A stretch of 64,000 bases of DNA from Paraburkholderia sp. (GTDB taxonomy: Bacteria > Pseudomonadota > Gammaproteobacteria > Burkholderiales > Burkholderiaceae): the NCBI RefSeq assembly GCF_028283785.1, contig NZ_JAPWKB010000014.1, positions 124,001 through 188,000 of the forward strand. Reading direction: 5' to 3'. The notes below the pieces were generated by a model. It worked only from the letters and a program-made list of their open reading frames with translations. It ran no database searches and was not told the DNA's origin. The first letter of the stretch is position 1, and every line of letters starts with the position of its first letter. Shown here piece by piece: positions 1-8,522 of this stretch. The position numbers and the translations under genes are program-made.

Positions 1-605
1 AATAACTGGTGAAAGCGCCGCATCCCGAAACCGCAATGCGCGGCGAGATCGGCGATTCGAAGCGGCTCGGACAGATGCGCCCGCATCCATCGGTCGATCC
101 GCGCAAAATCGAGCCCGACGCCGTTCGTCGCAGCGCTCGAAGTCGATCGGTCATCGGCAAGAATAGCCGCGCACAAACGCGCTGCCGCATCCCAATGAAA
201 GCGCCGCATGGCGCCTCCAGCAATTCCTGCAAATCCAGCGCTCGCAGTATCGCCACCCGCCCGCGCAGCAATGCGCTGAACCAGTTGCGTGACGGCCGGG
301 TCCACACTCACCGCCCGCGCCCGATCGAACAGCCGCTCAGGCACCGCCACCGATGTCGCCGGCAAATCCAGCACCAGTTGCCGGTTGTCGCCCAACCCCG
401 CGTAATCGTGCCGCGCGCCAGCCGGAATCAGCCACGCGGACCCTGCATCGATCTGCTGGCCAATTCCGTCCACGGTCATCACCATCGCACCGTCGAGACC
501 CAGCACGACCTGATGGAAGTCGTGCACATCTGTCGCCTCGACGGCGCCGTAGCGACGCAAGGCAACACAGGGCGCCGTGACGGCGGGGTGATGATCGATG
601 GTCAT
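1..605 (-). CDS. AraC-family transcriptional regulator (partial, C-terminus outside window)
   Basis: The minus-strand reading from ATG at 605 gives about 201 residues and runs off the left edge. The first ~100 residues look like a cupin-type AraC sensor domain (HDFHQVVLGLDG, then SAWLIPAGARHDY). The C-terminal part enters an AraC helix-turn-helix (IDRWMRAHLSEPLRIADLAAH, then CGFGMRRFHQL). It should be a DNA-binding regulator with a small-molecule sensor domain; the ligand cannot be read from the sequence. The FKBP gene lies upstream on the same strand, 49 bp away. The second HTH helix pair and the stop are missing from the window. Confidence 0.85.
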   Translation of the reverse strand, partial: MTIDHHPAVTAPCVALRRYGAVEATDVHDFHQVVLGLDGAMVMTVDGIGQQIDAGSAWLIPAGARHDYAGLGDNRQLVLDLPATSVAVPERLFDRARAVSVDPAVTQLVQRIAARAGGDTASAGFAGIAGGAMRRFHWDAAARLCAAILADDRSTSSAATNGVGLDFARIDRWMRAHLSEPLRIADLAAHCGFGMRRFHQL

Positions 606-654
606 AAGACATTTGCACACGGGCCCGCCAATGCGATCCCGCGCGCGTCCGGAC

Positions 655-996
655 TTAAACGTCCAGCAGTTCCACTTCGAATACCAGTGTCGCGTTCGGC
701 GGAATCACGCCACCCGCGCCGCGCACGCCGTAACCGAGTTGCGGCGGAATCGTCAGACGGCGCACGCCGCCCACTTTCATGCCCTGCACGCCTTCGTCCC
801 AACCCTTGATGACCATGCCGCCGCCCAGCACGAAGGCGAACGGATCATTGCGGTCCTTGCTGGAATCGAACTTCTGGCCGTCGGTCAGCCAGCCGGTGTA
901 GTGGACGCTCACCGTCTTGCCCGCTTGCGCTTCAGCGCCGGTGCCTTCGGTCAGCTCTTCGTATTTGAGGCCGGATTCGGTCGTCACAGTCGTCAT
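655..996 (-). CDS. FKBP-type peptidyl-prolyl cis-trans isomerase
   Basis: This 113-residue protein is a single FKBP domain with no signal peptide, so it is a cytoplasmic prolyl isomerase that speeds proline cis-trans isomerisation during folding. Typical FKBP elements are visible in order: VHYTGWLTDG, KFDSS, PFAFVLGGG, VIKGWDEGVQGMKVGG, RRLTIPPQLGYG, and IPPNATLVFEVELLDV at the end. The length matches the short single-domain FKBPs of Burkholderia. A GAGGGAG ribosome-binding site precedes the ATG at 996. The adjoining AraC gene is on the same strand 49 bp downstream. Confidence 0.93.
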   Translation of the reverse strand: MTTVTTESGLKYEELTEGTGAEAQAGKTVSVHYTGWLTDGQKFDSSKDRNDPFAFVLGGGMVIKGWDEGVQGMKVGGVRRLTIPPQLGYGVRGAGGVIPPNATLVFEVELLDV

Positions 997-1142
997 GGTT
1001 TCTCCCTCGTTAAATCTTCGAAACCGTCATTGTAGGCGCGTTGCGTGACGATCGCCCAGCGCGCGCAGCCCATCGGCAGGCGTGCGGTTTGCTGGTGTTT
1101 GCGCACGGCCGGATCGCCTGGCCGCGCGTACCCCGCCGTGCC

Positions 1143-1199
1143 TATAATGGGGGCCTGTGTCACATTCCGCATCCAACTTGATGGCTTTGCCTGTGAGGG
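1143..1199 (+). promoter_or_regulatory. -10 box and Shine-Dalgarno for the orphan histidine kinase
   Basis: A perfect TATAAT lies at 1143-1148, which would start transcription near 1155. No good -35 hexamer is visible at the expected spacing. GAGGG at 1195-1199 sits 8 nt before GTG 1208, which decides the start. The upstream in-frame GTG at 1157 would lie almost on the transcription start and has no ribosome-binding site. Confidence 0.5.
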
Positions 1200-1207
1200 C
1201 CCCGATT

Positions 1208-2032
1208 GTGACAACGTCTTCCCCCGGTAACGGCAACGCCGCCGACGCGGCCAGCGCAACCGGCAACGCGCCGGCCCATGCCGGTTCCCCTGTCTCCGAA
1301 CGCACCGCGCATCTGCGCGCCGAAACCGCGCTGTTCATGCGCGATCACGTGCTGTCCCTCGTCTCGCACGATCTGCGCGGTCCGTTGAATGCAATCCATA
1401 GCTGGGCTTACGTCCTCGAACGCAAGCTCGACGCGAACGATCCCACCGCGCAACGCGCGGTCGGCGGCATCCGCAGCGGCGTGGAACAGCAGGTCAAGCT
1501 GCTCGAAACCATCGTCGATTCGACGCGCGCGGAAACCAGGACGCTGGCGCTGACGCGCGCGCCGTTCTCGCTGCATCCTCTGCTCGACGAAACACTGGGC
1601 GAAGTGCGCGCCGCGCTGGCGGTCGCGCGCAATGTCGAGGTCTCGTTCGACTCGCAACTGTCCACGCAACAGATGAACGGCGACGGCGAGCGTATCGCCG
1701 CAGCGGTCTGGCTGATGCTCACGTTCGCGGTCGAAGCCAGCGCGCGCAACACGGCCGTGACGCTCAGTTCGCGTGCCGATGCCTCGATGTGGCACACGGT
1801 CGTCACGCTCCACGCCGCCACCGCCGCGCTCGACGATCCCACTGTGCCGCATCTGCTCGAAGCATTCGCCCGCAAACAGGCCGGAGAGCCCCGTGAAGCC
1901 GGTCGCATCTCGTGGGTGCTCGCTATGTGCAAGCGCGTTGCCGAGGCGCATGGCGGTACCTTCGAGCAAGCCGAAATGCGTGACAACGAGCCGATGACGC
2001 TGACGTTGCATGTGCCTCTCGCGGGAGCCTGA
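1208..2032 (+). CDS. Orphan sensor histidine kinase with degenerate ATPase domain
   Basis: The protein has 274 residues if GTG 1208 is the start, chosen for its GAGGG ribosome-binding site; an in-frame GTG at 1157 would add 17 residues. After a low-complexity Ala/Gly/Ser leader, a HisKA dimerisation/phosphoacceptor helix is clear (VSHDLRGPLNAIHSWAYVLE), with the phosphorylatable His at about residue 54. The region where HATPase_c should lie is badly eroded. The N-box reads LMLTFAVEAS without the usual Asn, and no DxGxG G1 box is visible. Only a G2-like tail (ISWVLAMCKRVAEAHGGTF) survives. There is no transmembrane segment, sensor domain or adjacent response regulator. It may act as a phosphotransfer or scaffold protein rather than an autokinase; that is inference. 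Confidence 0.8.
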   Translation: MTTSSPGNGNAADAASATGNAPAHAGSPVSERTAHLRAETALFMRDHVLSLVSHDLRGPLNAIHSWAYVLERKLDANDPTAQRAVGGIRSGVEQQVKLLETIVDSTRAETRTLALTRAPFSLHPLLDETLGEVRAALAVARNVEVSFDSQLSTQQMNGDGERIAAAVWLMLTFAVEASARNTAVTLSSRADASMWHTVVTLHAATAALDDPTVPHLLEAFARKQAGEPREAGRISWVLAMCKRVAEAHGGTFEQAEMRDNEPMTLTLHVPLAGA

Positions 2033-2082
2033 CGCGGCATCGTCCGTCGCACAGGTTCGCCTTTCGTCCAGCTTGCGCCGTC

Positions 2083-2088
2083 TATACT
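2083..2088 (+). promoter_or_regulatory. -10 box upstream of the CNNM/CorC gene
   Basis: TATACT lies about 30 nt upstream of the chosen TTG start at 2119. A GGAG element at 2106-2109 provides the ribosome-binding site. No convincing -35 was found at 16-18 bp spacing. Confidence 0.4.
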
Positions 2089-2118
2089 GACAACTTTTCG
2101 TTGCCGGAGCCCTCTGCT

Positions 2119-3465
2119 TTGACCCAGGTTGTCGCCCTCATCGGTGCGCTGTTGCTTGTCGCGCTCAATGGTTTTTTCGTCGCCGCGGAATTCGGCCTGG
2201 TCAAGCTTCGGCAGACCCGCGTGCAGAGTCTCGCGACGCAGCACGGTCTGCGCGGGCGTCTGCTCGCCAGGGTGCATGGCCGCCTCGACGCCTATCTGTC
2301 CGCGTGCCAGCTCGGTATTACGCTGGCGTCGCTGGGGCTTGGCTGGATCGGCGAGCCCGCGTTCGCCGCGTTGCTGACGCCGCTGTTTGCGCTGGCCGGC
2401 ATCGAGTCGGAGCACGTGATCCACGCGGTTTCGCTGTTCTTCGCGTTTTCGTGTATCTCGTTCCTGCATATCGTGGTGGGCGAACTCGCGCCCAAGTCGC
2501 TCGCCATCCGCGAATCCGAAAAGGTGTCGCTGTGGGCCGCGATGCCGCTCTACGGTTTTTACTGGGCCATGTATCCGGCCATCTGGGTGCTCAACAGCAG
2601 CGCGAACGCGGTGTTGCGGCTCGCCGGTCTGTCCTCGGAGCACGGCGGCGACACCCATTACTCGACTGACGAACTGAAGCTGATCCTGCGCGGACGCCGC
2701 GCGAACGTCGCGAGCGAACTCGGCGGCGCCGGCGACGGCGCGTATAGCCAAGACGAGTGGAACACGATCGCGCATTCGCTCGATTTTTCGCGCATGACCG
2801 TGTCCGACCTGATGCGCCCGGCCCACGAAATGATCGGCCTGCGCCGCGACCTGCCGTTGCGCGACAACATGCAGGTGGTCGCGCGTCATCGCTTCAGCCG
2901 CTATCCGTTGTTCGAGGACGAATCGGGCGAGCGCGTCGCGGGAATGATCCACCTGAAAGATCTGCTGCTGGCGCGTCAGGCGGGCAGCACGCTCGACGAC
3001 CTGTCCGAGTACGCGCGGCCCGTGCAATACGTGAAGCCGAACATGCCCGCGCTCGAACTGTTCCGCCGTTTCCGCAAGGGCGCGCCGCATCTGGCGCTGG
3101 TCGGCGACAAACACGCCGCGCCGATCGGTTTTCTGACGCTCGACAATCTGCTCGGCGCGCTGGTCGGCCAGATTCACGACGAGTTCCGTCAGGGCGACGC
3201 CGACTGGACGCGAATGGACGACGGCACGCTGATGGGCAAGGGTAGCTTGCCGGTGGTGTCGCTGGAACGCGCACTCGGTATCGACATCGACGAAGGGCGC
3301 GCGGAATCGGTCGGCGGTCTTGTGATCCAGGCGCTGAACGACCTGCCGTCCGAAGGCCAGCGCATCGTGTTCGACCGTTTCGACGTGGTCGTTAAGAAAA
3401 TGAAGGGGCCGCGCATCGTGCTGGTGCGCGTCTACCCGAAAGAGTTCGAAGACGAGGGCGGTTGA
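2119..3465 (+). CDS. CNNM/CorC-HlyC family transporter (DUF21-CBS-CorC)
   Basis: The protein has 448 residues from TTG 2119, preceded by GGAG; a TTG at 2101 is the longer alternative. The N-terminal DUF21 membrane domain begins with a hydrophobic helix and FFVAAEFGLVKLRQTRV, followed by further segments (LGITLASLGLGWIGEPAF; FAFSCISFLHIVVGELAPKSLAI). A tandem CBS pair occupies roughly residues 210-340 (MTVSDLMRPAHEMIGL). A CorC_HlyC transporter-associated domain ends the protein (ESVGGLVIQALNDLPSEGQRIVF). The family includes Mg/Co efflux proteins and is often mislabelled hemolysin; substrate here is unknown. It is convergent with treY, with only 9 bp between stop codons. Confidence 0.9.
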   Translation: MTQVVALIGALLLVALNGFFVAAEFGLVKLRQTRVQSLATQHGLRGRLLARVHGRLDAYLSACQLGITLASLGLGWIGEPAFAALLTPLFALAGIESEHVIHAVSLFFAFSCISFLHIVVGELAPKSLAIRESEKVSLWAAMPLYGFYWAMYPAIWVLNSSANAVLRLAGLSSEHGGDTHYSTDELKLILRGRRANVASELGGAGDGAYSQDEWNTIAHSLDFSRMTVSDLMRPAHEMIGLRRDLPLRDNMQVVARHRFSRYPLFEDESGERVAGMIHLKDLLLARQAGSTLDDLSEYARPVQYVKPNMPALELFRRFRKGAPHLALVGDKHAAPIGFLTLDNLLGALVGQIHDEFRQGDADWTRMDDGTLMGKGSLPVVSLERALGIDIDEGRAESVGGLVIQALNDLPSEGQRIVFDRFDVVVKKMKGPRIVLVRVYPKEFEDEGG

Positions 3466-3474
3466 TCCCGCCCG

Positions 3475-6330
3475 TCAATCGCGCGGCATCCCTTCCTCGA
3501 CCAGCAGCGCGATTGGCATCGTCTTCAGCGTATCGCGCAGATACAGCCGCGCATCGCCATCCACCTTCCGCTCGGCGGGACTCAACCAGTCGAACAGCGC
3601 GCGCGACTTCAACTCGTCCGGAAGCTCGATCGCCGTATCGCCCCAACGGTCCGGATCGACGTGCGGCACGCCGGACGCATCGCCCATCAAGCCCGCCGCC
3701 AGCCGCGTCGCCACGACCACCGCCCACGTACCCGATTGCCGCCGCGCGAACGCGATCACGCTCGACGCGTGTTCGCCATGTACGGTCAGCGGCACATACA
3801 CGCCTTCGCACAGCAGTCTCGGCAGATGCGCGCGCAACGCCAGCACGCGTTGCACGACCGCCATCTTCACGCGGCCGCTGTGCCACTCCGGCAAGAAGTC
3901 CGATGGCGGCGCTTCCGTGAGCCACGCGTTACGCTGCGCGAAGTCCACCGGCCGCCGGTTGTCGGGATCGACGAGGCTGAAGTCCCACAACTCAGTGCCC
4001 TGATATAAATCCGGCACGCCCGGCGACGACATCCGCAACAGCGTTTGCTGCAAGCTGTTGACGGCGCCGACCGGCGCGATCCGCTTCACGAAATCGCTCA
4101 GTTGCTGCAGGAAACCGTCGCGGCGCTGCGGCGCGAGAATGTCGAACAGGAACGCGCGGCACGCGTTCTCGTACGCTTCGTTCGGCGCGAACCAGCTGGT
4201 GTGCAGTTTCGCTTCGCGCAGCGCCTTCAACTGCCAGCCCGCGACGCGTTCGGCCAGCGCCTTGACACCGGCTTCGTCATCCGGCGACAAGGTCAGCGGC
4301 CAGCAACCGACCAGCGTCTGATACAGCATCGCTTCGTCGCCCGGATAAGGCGCGGCGTCGTGACCGACCGCCGCCGACGGATCGCTGTGCTTCGCCGCGC
4401 CCGCATCCGTCCCGCCCGCGGCTTCGCGCGACGTGCGCCGCAGCGGCGCATTCAACGCCGACCACGCCTTCAACGTCGCGCTCCAGTCGTGCGCAATCTC
4501 GCTGAGCACCGCGAGCCGCGCGCGTACGTCTTCCCCGCGCTTGTGATCGTGCGTCGCGGTGGCGAGCATCGCGTACGGAAAATGCCGCGCGCGATCGCGA
4601 TTGGTCGCATGAAACCGCTCGACCGACAACGCAAACTCGCCCGGATCGGCACCGACTTCATTGCGCGACAAAAGCCGTCCATAGCGATAGCACGCGGTAT
4701 CTTCGATCGCCTTCGCGGCGACTGGCGCGGTCAGTTGCGCGAACAGGGTTTGCGCGGTGCGTCGGGATGAACCGTTCTGATTCGTCGGCGAGCCGGGCGG
4801 CGCTTCTTCGACACCGCGTCCGCCGAGCCATTGCGCGACCCGTTCCAGCAACGCATGATCCGCGCGCGCCAACGCGCGCTTCGCGCCGTCGTAGGCCTGG
4901 TCGAAATAGACGTTGTCGGCATCGGTGCGCACACCGTTGACCGGATACACGCGATATACCGGAAAATGCACGACCAGTTCGGTCAGCACGCGTCGCAACG
5001 ACGTGAAGGTCAGGTCGCGCGTGTTGAGAGAATCGCGTGCAATCCGATGCAGCGCACGGGTCGCGCGATCGAGTTCGGCGGCGAGGTTTTCGGCGAGGAT
5101 CTTGCGACGCGCAATGGCTGCTTCGTCGGCGAACGACGCGCTGCGTCCGCTCAGTTCCGCCCACGTCGCGGCCAGCGGTTCGGCACCCGCCGGGTCGTGC
5201 AGCAACGCGCCGACATCGTTCATGAAATCGTAGCCGGTGGTGCCTTGCACCGACCAGTCGTCGCGCAGCGGCTCGCCGCGTCCGAGAATCTTCTCGACCA
5301 CGATATACGGCTCGCTGCCGGCGCGCTGATCGTGCATCCGCGCGGTCAGCCGCTGACAGTATTCGCGCGGCTCGGCCAGGCCGTCCACGTGATCGACCCG
5401 TACGCCGTCAATCACATTCTCCATATACAGCCGGAAAATCAGCGCGTGCGCCGTGTCGAACACTTCGGGGCGTTCCATCTTGATGCCCGCCAGCGTCGAA
5501 ATATCGAAGAAGCGGCGCCAGTTGACCTCGTCTGCGGCGGTGCGCCACCACGCGAGCCGATAGTGTTGCCGCTCGATCAGGCGGTGCAGCTTGTCGCGCG
5601 TTCCCGGCTCGGTGGACGCGTACGCGTCGAGCACTTTGTCGATCGACGTCTTGCCGTTTTTCGCGACGAAGTCGCGCAACGCGTCACGGGCGTCGGCGGC
5701 GCGCGGCTGATCGGCGGGCTGCGTCGTCAGGCCGACGAAGCGTTCGGCCAGCGCGGCGAGATCGGCATGTTCGGCGCTTTGCAGCAGCGTCGCGTAATCG
5801 GTCGGACAGACCGGGAACACGTGCGGCCCGTAACCGACGAAGAAGCGGCCTTCGTCCGCGTCGAACTGCAACGCGATGCGCCCGGCCGCGAGTTCGTCGC
5901 CGTACGGCGCGCCGAGAAACGGCGCGAGCACCTTGCCGCGCAGGGCAGGATCGGGCGAATGCCAGTCCACGTCGAAATGGCGCGCATAGGCGCTATGGCG
6001 TCCCCATTCGAGGATATCGCGCCACCATCCATTGCTCGATCCGCCGACGCCCATATGGTTCGGCACGATATCGACAATCAGACCCATGCCCGCGTCGTGC
6101 AGCGCGTCGGCCAATCGCCTGAGCGCCGGCTCGCCGCCGAGTTCCGGATTGACCCGGGTGTAATCGACCGTGTCGTAACCGTGGGTGGAACCCGGTTCAG
6201 CCGTCGTTATCGGCGACGCATAAAGATGGCTGATGCCGAGCGTGGCAAAGTAGTCGACGTGCTCGATCGCATCGTCGAACGTGAAGTCACGATGGAACTG
6301 GAGTCGTAACGTGGAGCGCGGGACGGTCAT
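3475..6330 (-). CDS. treY: Maltooligosyl trehalose synthase
   Basis: This 951-residue GH13 enzyme converts the reducing-end alpha-1,4 bond of maltodextrins into an alpha,alpha-1,1 bond, giving maltooligosyltrehalose. Diagnostic TreY features are the start STLRLQFHRDFTF, HLYASPI, GSTHGYDTVDYTRVNPELGG, and IVDIVPNHMGV near 85-95. The catalytic region DGVRVDHVDGL has the nucleophile Asp at ~313, and VVEKILGRGE has the acid Glu at ~346. SSPGVPDLYQGTELWD lies near the C-terminus. Its ATG overlaps the malQ stop by 4 bp (ATGA), so it is translationally coupled and is the last gene of the glucan/trehalose cluster. TreZ, two genes upstream, completes the TreYZ pathway. Length is at the long end for the family. 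Confidence 0.97.
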   Translation of the reverse strand: MTVPRSTLRLQFHRDFTFDDAIEHVDYFATLGISHLYASPITTAEPGSTHGYDTVDYTRVNPELGGEPALRRLADALHDAGMGLIVDIVPNHMGVGGSSNGWWRDILEWGRHSAYARHFDVDWHSPDPALRGKVLAPFLGAPYGDELAAGRIALQFDADEGRFFVGYGPHVFPVCPTDYATLLQSAEHADLAALAERFVGLTTQPADQPRAADARDALRDFVAKNGKTSIDKVLDAYASTEPGTRDKLHRLIERQHYRLAWWRTAADEVNWRRFFDISTLAGIKMERPEVFDTAHALIFRLYMENVIDGVRVDHVDGLAEPREYCQRLTARMHDQRAGSEPYIVVEKILGRGEPLRDDWSVQGTTGYDFMNDVGALLHDPAGAEPLAATWAELSGRSASFADEAAIARRKILAENLAAELDRATRALHRIARDSLNTRDLTFTSLRRVLTELVVHFPVYRVYPVNGVRTDADNVYFDQAYDGAKRALARADHALLERVAQWLGGRGVEEAPPGSPTNQNGSSRRTAQTLFAQLTAPVAAKAIEDTACYRYGRLLSRNEVGADPGEFALSVERFHATNRDRARHFPYAMLATATHDHKRGEDVRARLAVLSEIAHDWSATLKAWSALNAPLRRTSREAAGGTDAGAAKHSDPSAAVGHDAAPYPGDEAMLYQTLVGCWPLTLSPDDEAGVKALAERVAGWQLKALREAKLHTSWFAPNEAYENACRAFLFDILAPQRRDGFLQQLSDFVKRIAPVGAVNSLQQTLLRMSSPGVPDLYQGTELWDFSLVDPDNRRPVDFAQRNAWLTEAPPSDFLPEWHSGRVKMAVVQRVLALRAHLPRLLCEGVYVPLTVHGEHASSVIAFARRQSGTWAVVVATRLAAGLMGDASGVPHVDPDRWGDTAIELPDELKSRALFDWLSPAERKVDGDARLYLRDTLKTMPIALLVEEGMPRD

Positions 6331-8522
6331 GGCGTGTCGGGCACCAGAGAGGTGATGGAGGTGGCACTGCGCGCGCGATCTACCGCGAGCAGCCTGTCGA
6401 TGAAACTGTCGTCCGCAAACAGGTCGTCCACCGGCAACGACATGCGGCGCCGCCAGTTCGGGTGCTCGTCGATCGAACCGGGCAGATTCGGCTGATCTTC
6501 CAGCGCCAGCAGATCTTCGAGCGGGTAAGTCACCAGCGGGGTCGGCGTGGCGGCAACGAAAGCGAGCGCTTCATCGACCGGCGCGCTTTCGGGTTCCGCC
6601 AACGGCGGCGGCACGTCGTGCGCGGCGACGCCGGCTTGCTGAAACGCATACCACAGCGCCGCGCGATCAACCGCCCGTTCTTCCATCGCGACTTCGACCG
6701 CATCGCGGCCGTCGGCGCGCGCCATCGTCTGACCGATCCGGTTGCGCCACTCGATATCGTGGCCGCACCACCATCCGGCGACGGTCGGCAGATCGTGCGT
6801 CGTCGTCGTTCCGACCACGTCGCGATCCCATTGCGCGGGCGACTTGAAACCGCCGCCGTCCGCCTGCTCGCGCTGCTCGAACCACAGCACGCGAATGCCC
6901 GCGATGCCATGCTCGGAGAGCCGCTCGCGAAAGCCCGGCGGCACCGTGCCGAGATCCTCGCCGATCACGACCGCGCGATGCCGCCACGACTCCAGCGCGA
7001 TCAGCCGCAGCATGTCTTCGAGCGGATAGCGCAGATACGCGCCGTCGCGCGCGCTTTCGCCTTCAGGCACGAGCCACAGCCGACGCAAGCCGAGAATGTG
7101 GTCGATCCGCACGCCGCCTGCATGCGCGAACGCGGCGCGCACCATGTCGATAAACGCGCTGAAGCCCTGATTGCGCATCGCGCGCGGCGAGAACGTGGTG
7201 AGTCCCCACGCCTGACCGGCCTGGTTGAAAAGATCGGGCGGCGCGCCGACCGACACGCCTTGCAGCATGTCGTCGCGATACGACCACGCGTGACTGCCCG
7301 CGCTGTCGCAACCCACGGCGAGATCGGCGATCAGACCGACCGCCATGCCGGTGTCGCGCGCCGCATGTTGCGCATGCGACAGCCCTTTCGCGGCGAGCCA
7401 TTGCAGGAACAGATGAAACTCGACCTCGTGACGGTTTTCGTTGGCGAACGCTTCGACTTCCGGACTCCGTGGATCGCGCAACGCTTCGGGCCAGTTGCGC
7501 CAGAAGCCGTCGCCGCCTTGCGCGAGTTGCGCGGCCTGGATCGTTTCGAAGCGCGCGTGATCTTCGAGCGCGCGACCGCCGCGTGTGCAGAAGCCGTGGA
7601 ATTCGAGTGCGCGCGGCAAATCCTGCGCGCGATCGTGCGCGCAGAAGCGCTCGAACAGCACGCGCAATACCTTCAGCTTCATCGTGACCGCGCGCGGCCA
7701 GTCGATCAGCGAGAGCGCTTCGAGTTGCGGCCATGCGTCGAGCGCACCCGCGTCGGTCATTGCGGACCGCGCGAGTTCGTCGCCGAAGACCGCGGCCGGG
7801 TCGATATGCGTGACGTTCAGCCATAAACGCGACGACGGCGAATACGGGCTGAATTGCTGCGGCCGCGCGCTGAACATCGCGTGGGTCGGGCTGATCGCAA
7901 GCGCGTGCGCGCCACGTTTGGCACTTTCCACGGCCAGATGCGCGAGCGCCGAGAAATCACCGATCCCGCCGTCGCCATTGCGGCGCAAGCCGTACAACTG
8001 CGCGGCGATGCCCCACATCGGCGGCGCAGGCCGGTCGCTGACGCCCAGCGATTGCCACGCGTCGGCGATCGTGTAGCTGCGCGACGGCGCGACCGCGAGC
8101 GTCACGCGCTGCTCGTTGATCACCAGCGTGTGATAACCCGGCTCGCTGATCGGCGACAGCAATGCCGTTTCGCCTTTAGGCGCGGTAAACCGGCCGTCGA
8201 TAATCGAGCCGCTTTCGAGTTCGATCCGGTAGCGGCTGCCGGATTTGATCGCGGCGGGCGGCAATGCAATGCCGCGCTCGCATTCGGCGGTCATCAGCAG
8301 CGGCAGTTTCTTGCCGGACAGTTCGGCTTCGAGCGCGGCCGCGCTTTGCTTGATCTGCGCGGGGCTGCTGCATGGCAAGCCCATCCGTTCGAGCAGCACG
8401 GCGAGCGTGCTGTCGGGTACGCGCTGGATAGTGCGATGCGCGTTTTCCCATTCGACTTCGAACCCGGCTTGCAGCGCGAGCCGCGCGATTGCTTCGGAAT
8501 GCTGGACGGGAGGTGTACTCAC
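6327..8522 (-). CDS. malQ: 4-alpha-glucanotransferase (amylomaltase)
   Basis: The protein has 731 residues from GTG 8522, chosen because it overlaps the treZ stop in a GTGA motif; the upstream extension lies inside treZ. It is a GH77 enzyme moving maltosyl and longer units between maltodextrins. Visible signatures are MWGIAAQLYGLRRNGDGGIGDF, the nucleophile in GVRIDHILGLRRLW (Asp ~474), the acid in VVIGEDLGTVP (Glu ~522), and TTTHDLPTVAGWW (Asp ~577). The N-terminal ~140 residues are the extra domain of long MalQ proteins. Sitting between treZ and treY, it presumably recycles short oligosaccharides left by debranching and trehalose release. Confidence 0.96.
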   Translation of the reverse strand: MSTPPVQHSEAIARLALQAGFEVEWENAHRTIQRVPDSTLAVLLERMGLPCSSPAQIKQSAAALEAELSGKKLPLLMTAECERGIALPPAAIKSGSRYRIELESGSIIDGRFTAPKGETALLSPISEPGYHTLVINEQRVTLAVAPSRSYTIADAWQSLGVSDRPAPPMWGIAAQLYGLRRNGDGGIGDFSALAHLAVESAKRGAHALAISPTHAMFSARPQQFSPYSPSSRLWLNVTHIDPAAVFGDELARSAMTDAGALDAWPQLEALSLIDWPRAVTMKLKVLRVLFERFCAHDRAQDLPRALEFHGFCTRGGRALEDHARFETIQAAQLAQGGDGFWRNWPEALRDPRSPEVEAFANENRHEVEFHLFLQWLAAKGLSHAQHAARDTGMAVGLIADLAVGCDSAGSHAWSYRDDMLQGVSVGAPPDLFNQAGQAWGLTTFSPRAMRNQGFSAFIDMVRAAFAHAGGVRIDHILGLRRLWLVPEGESARDGAYLRYPLEDMLRLIALESWRHRAVVIGEDLGTVPPGFRERLSEHGIAGIRVLWFEQREQADGGGFKSPAQWDRDVVGTTTTHDLPTVAGWWCGHDIEWRNRIGQTMARADGRDAVEVAMEERAVDRAALWYAFQQAGVAAHDVPPPLAEPESAPVDEALAFVAATPTPLVTYPLEDLLALEDQPNLPGSIDEHPNWRRRMSLPVDDLFADDSFIDRLLAVDRARSATSITSLVPDTP

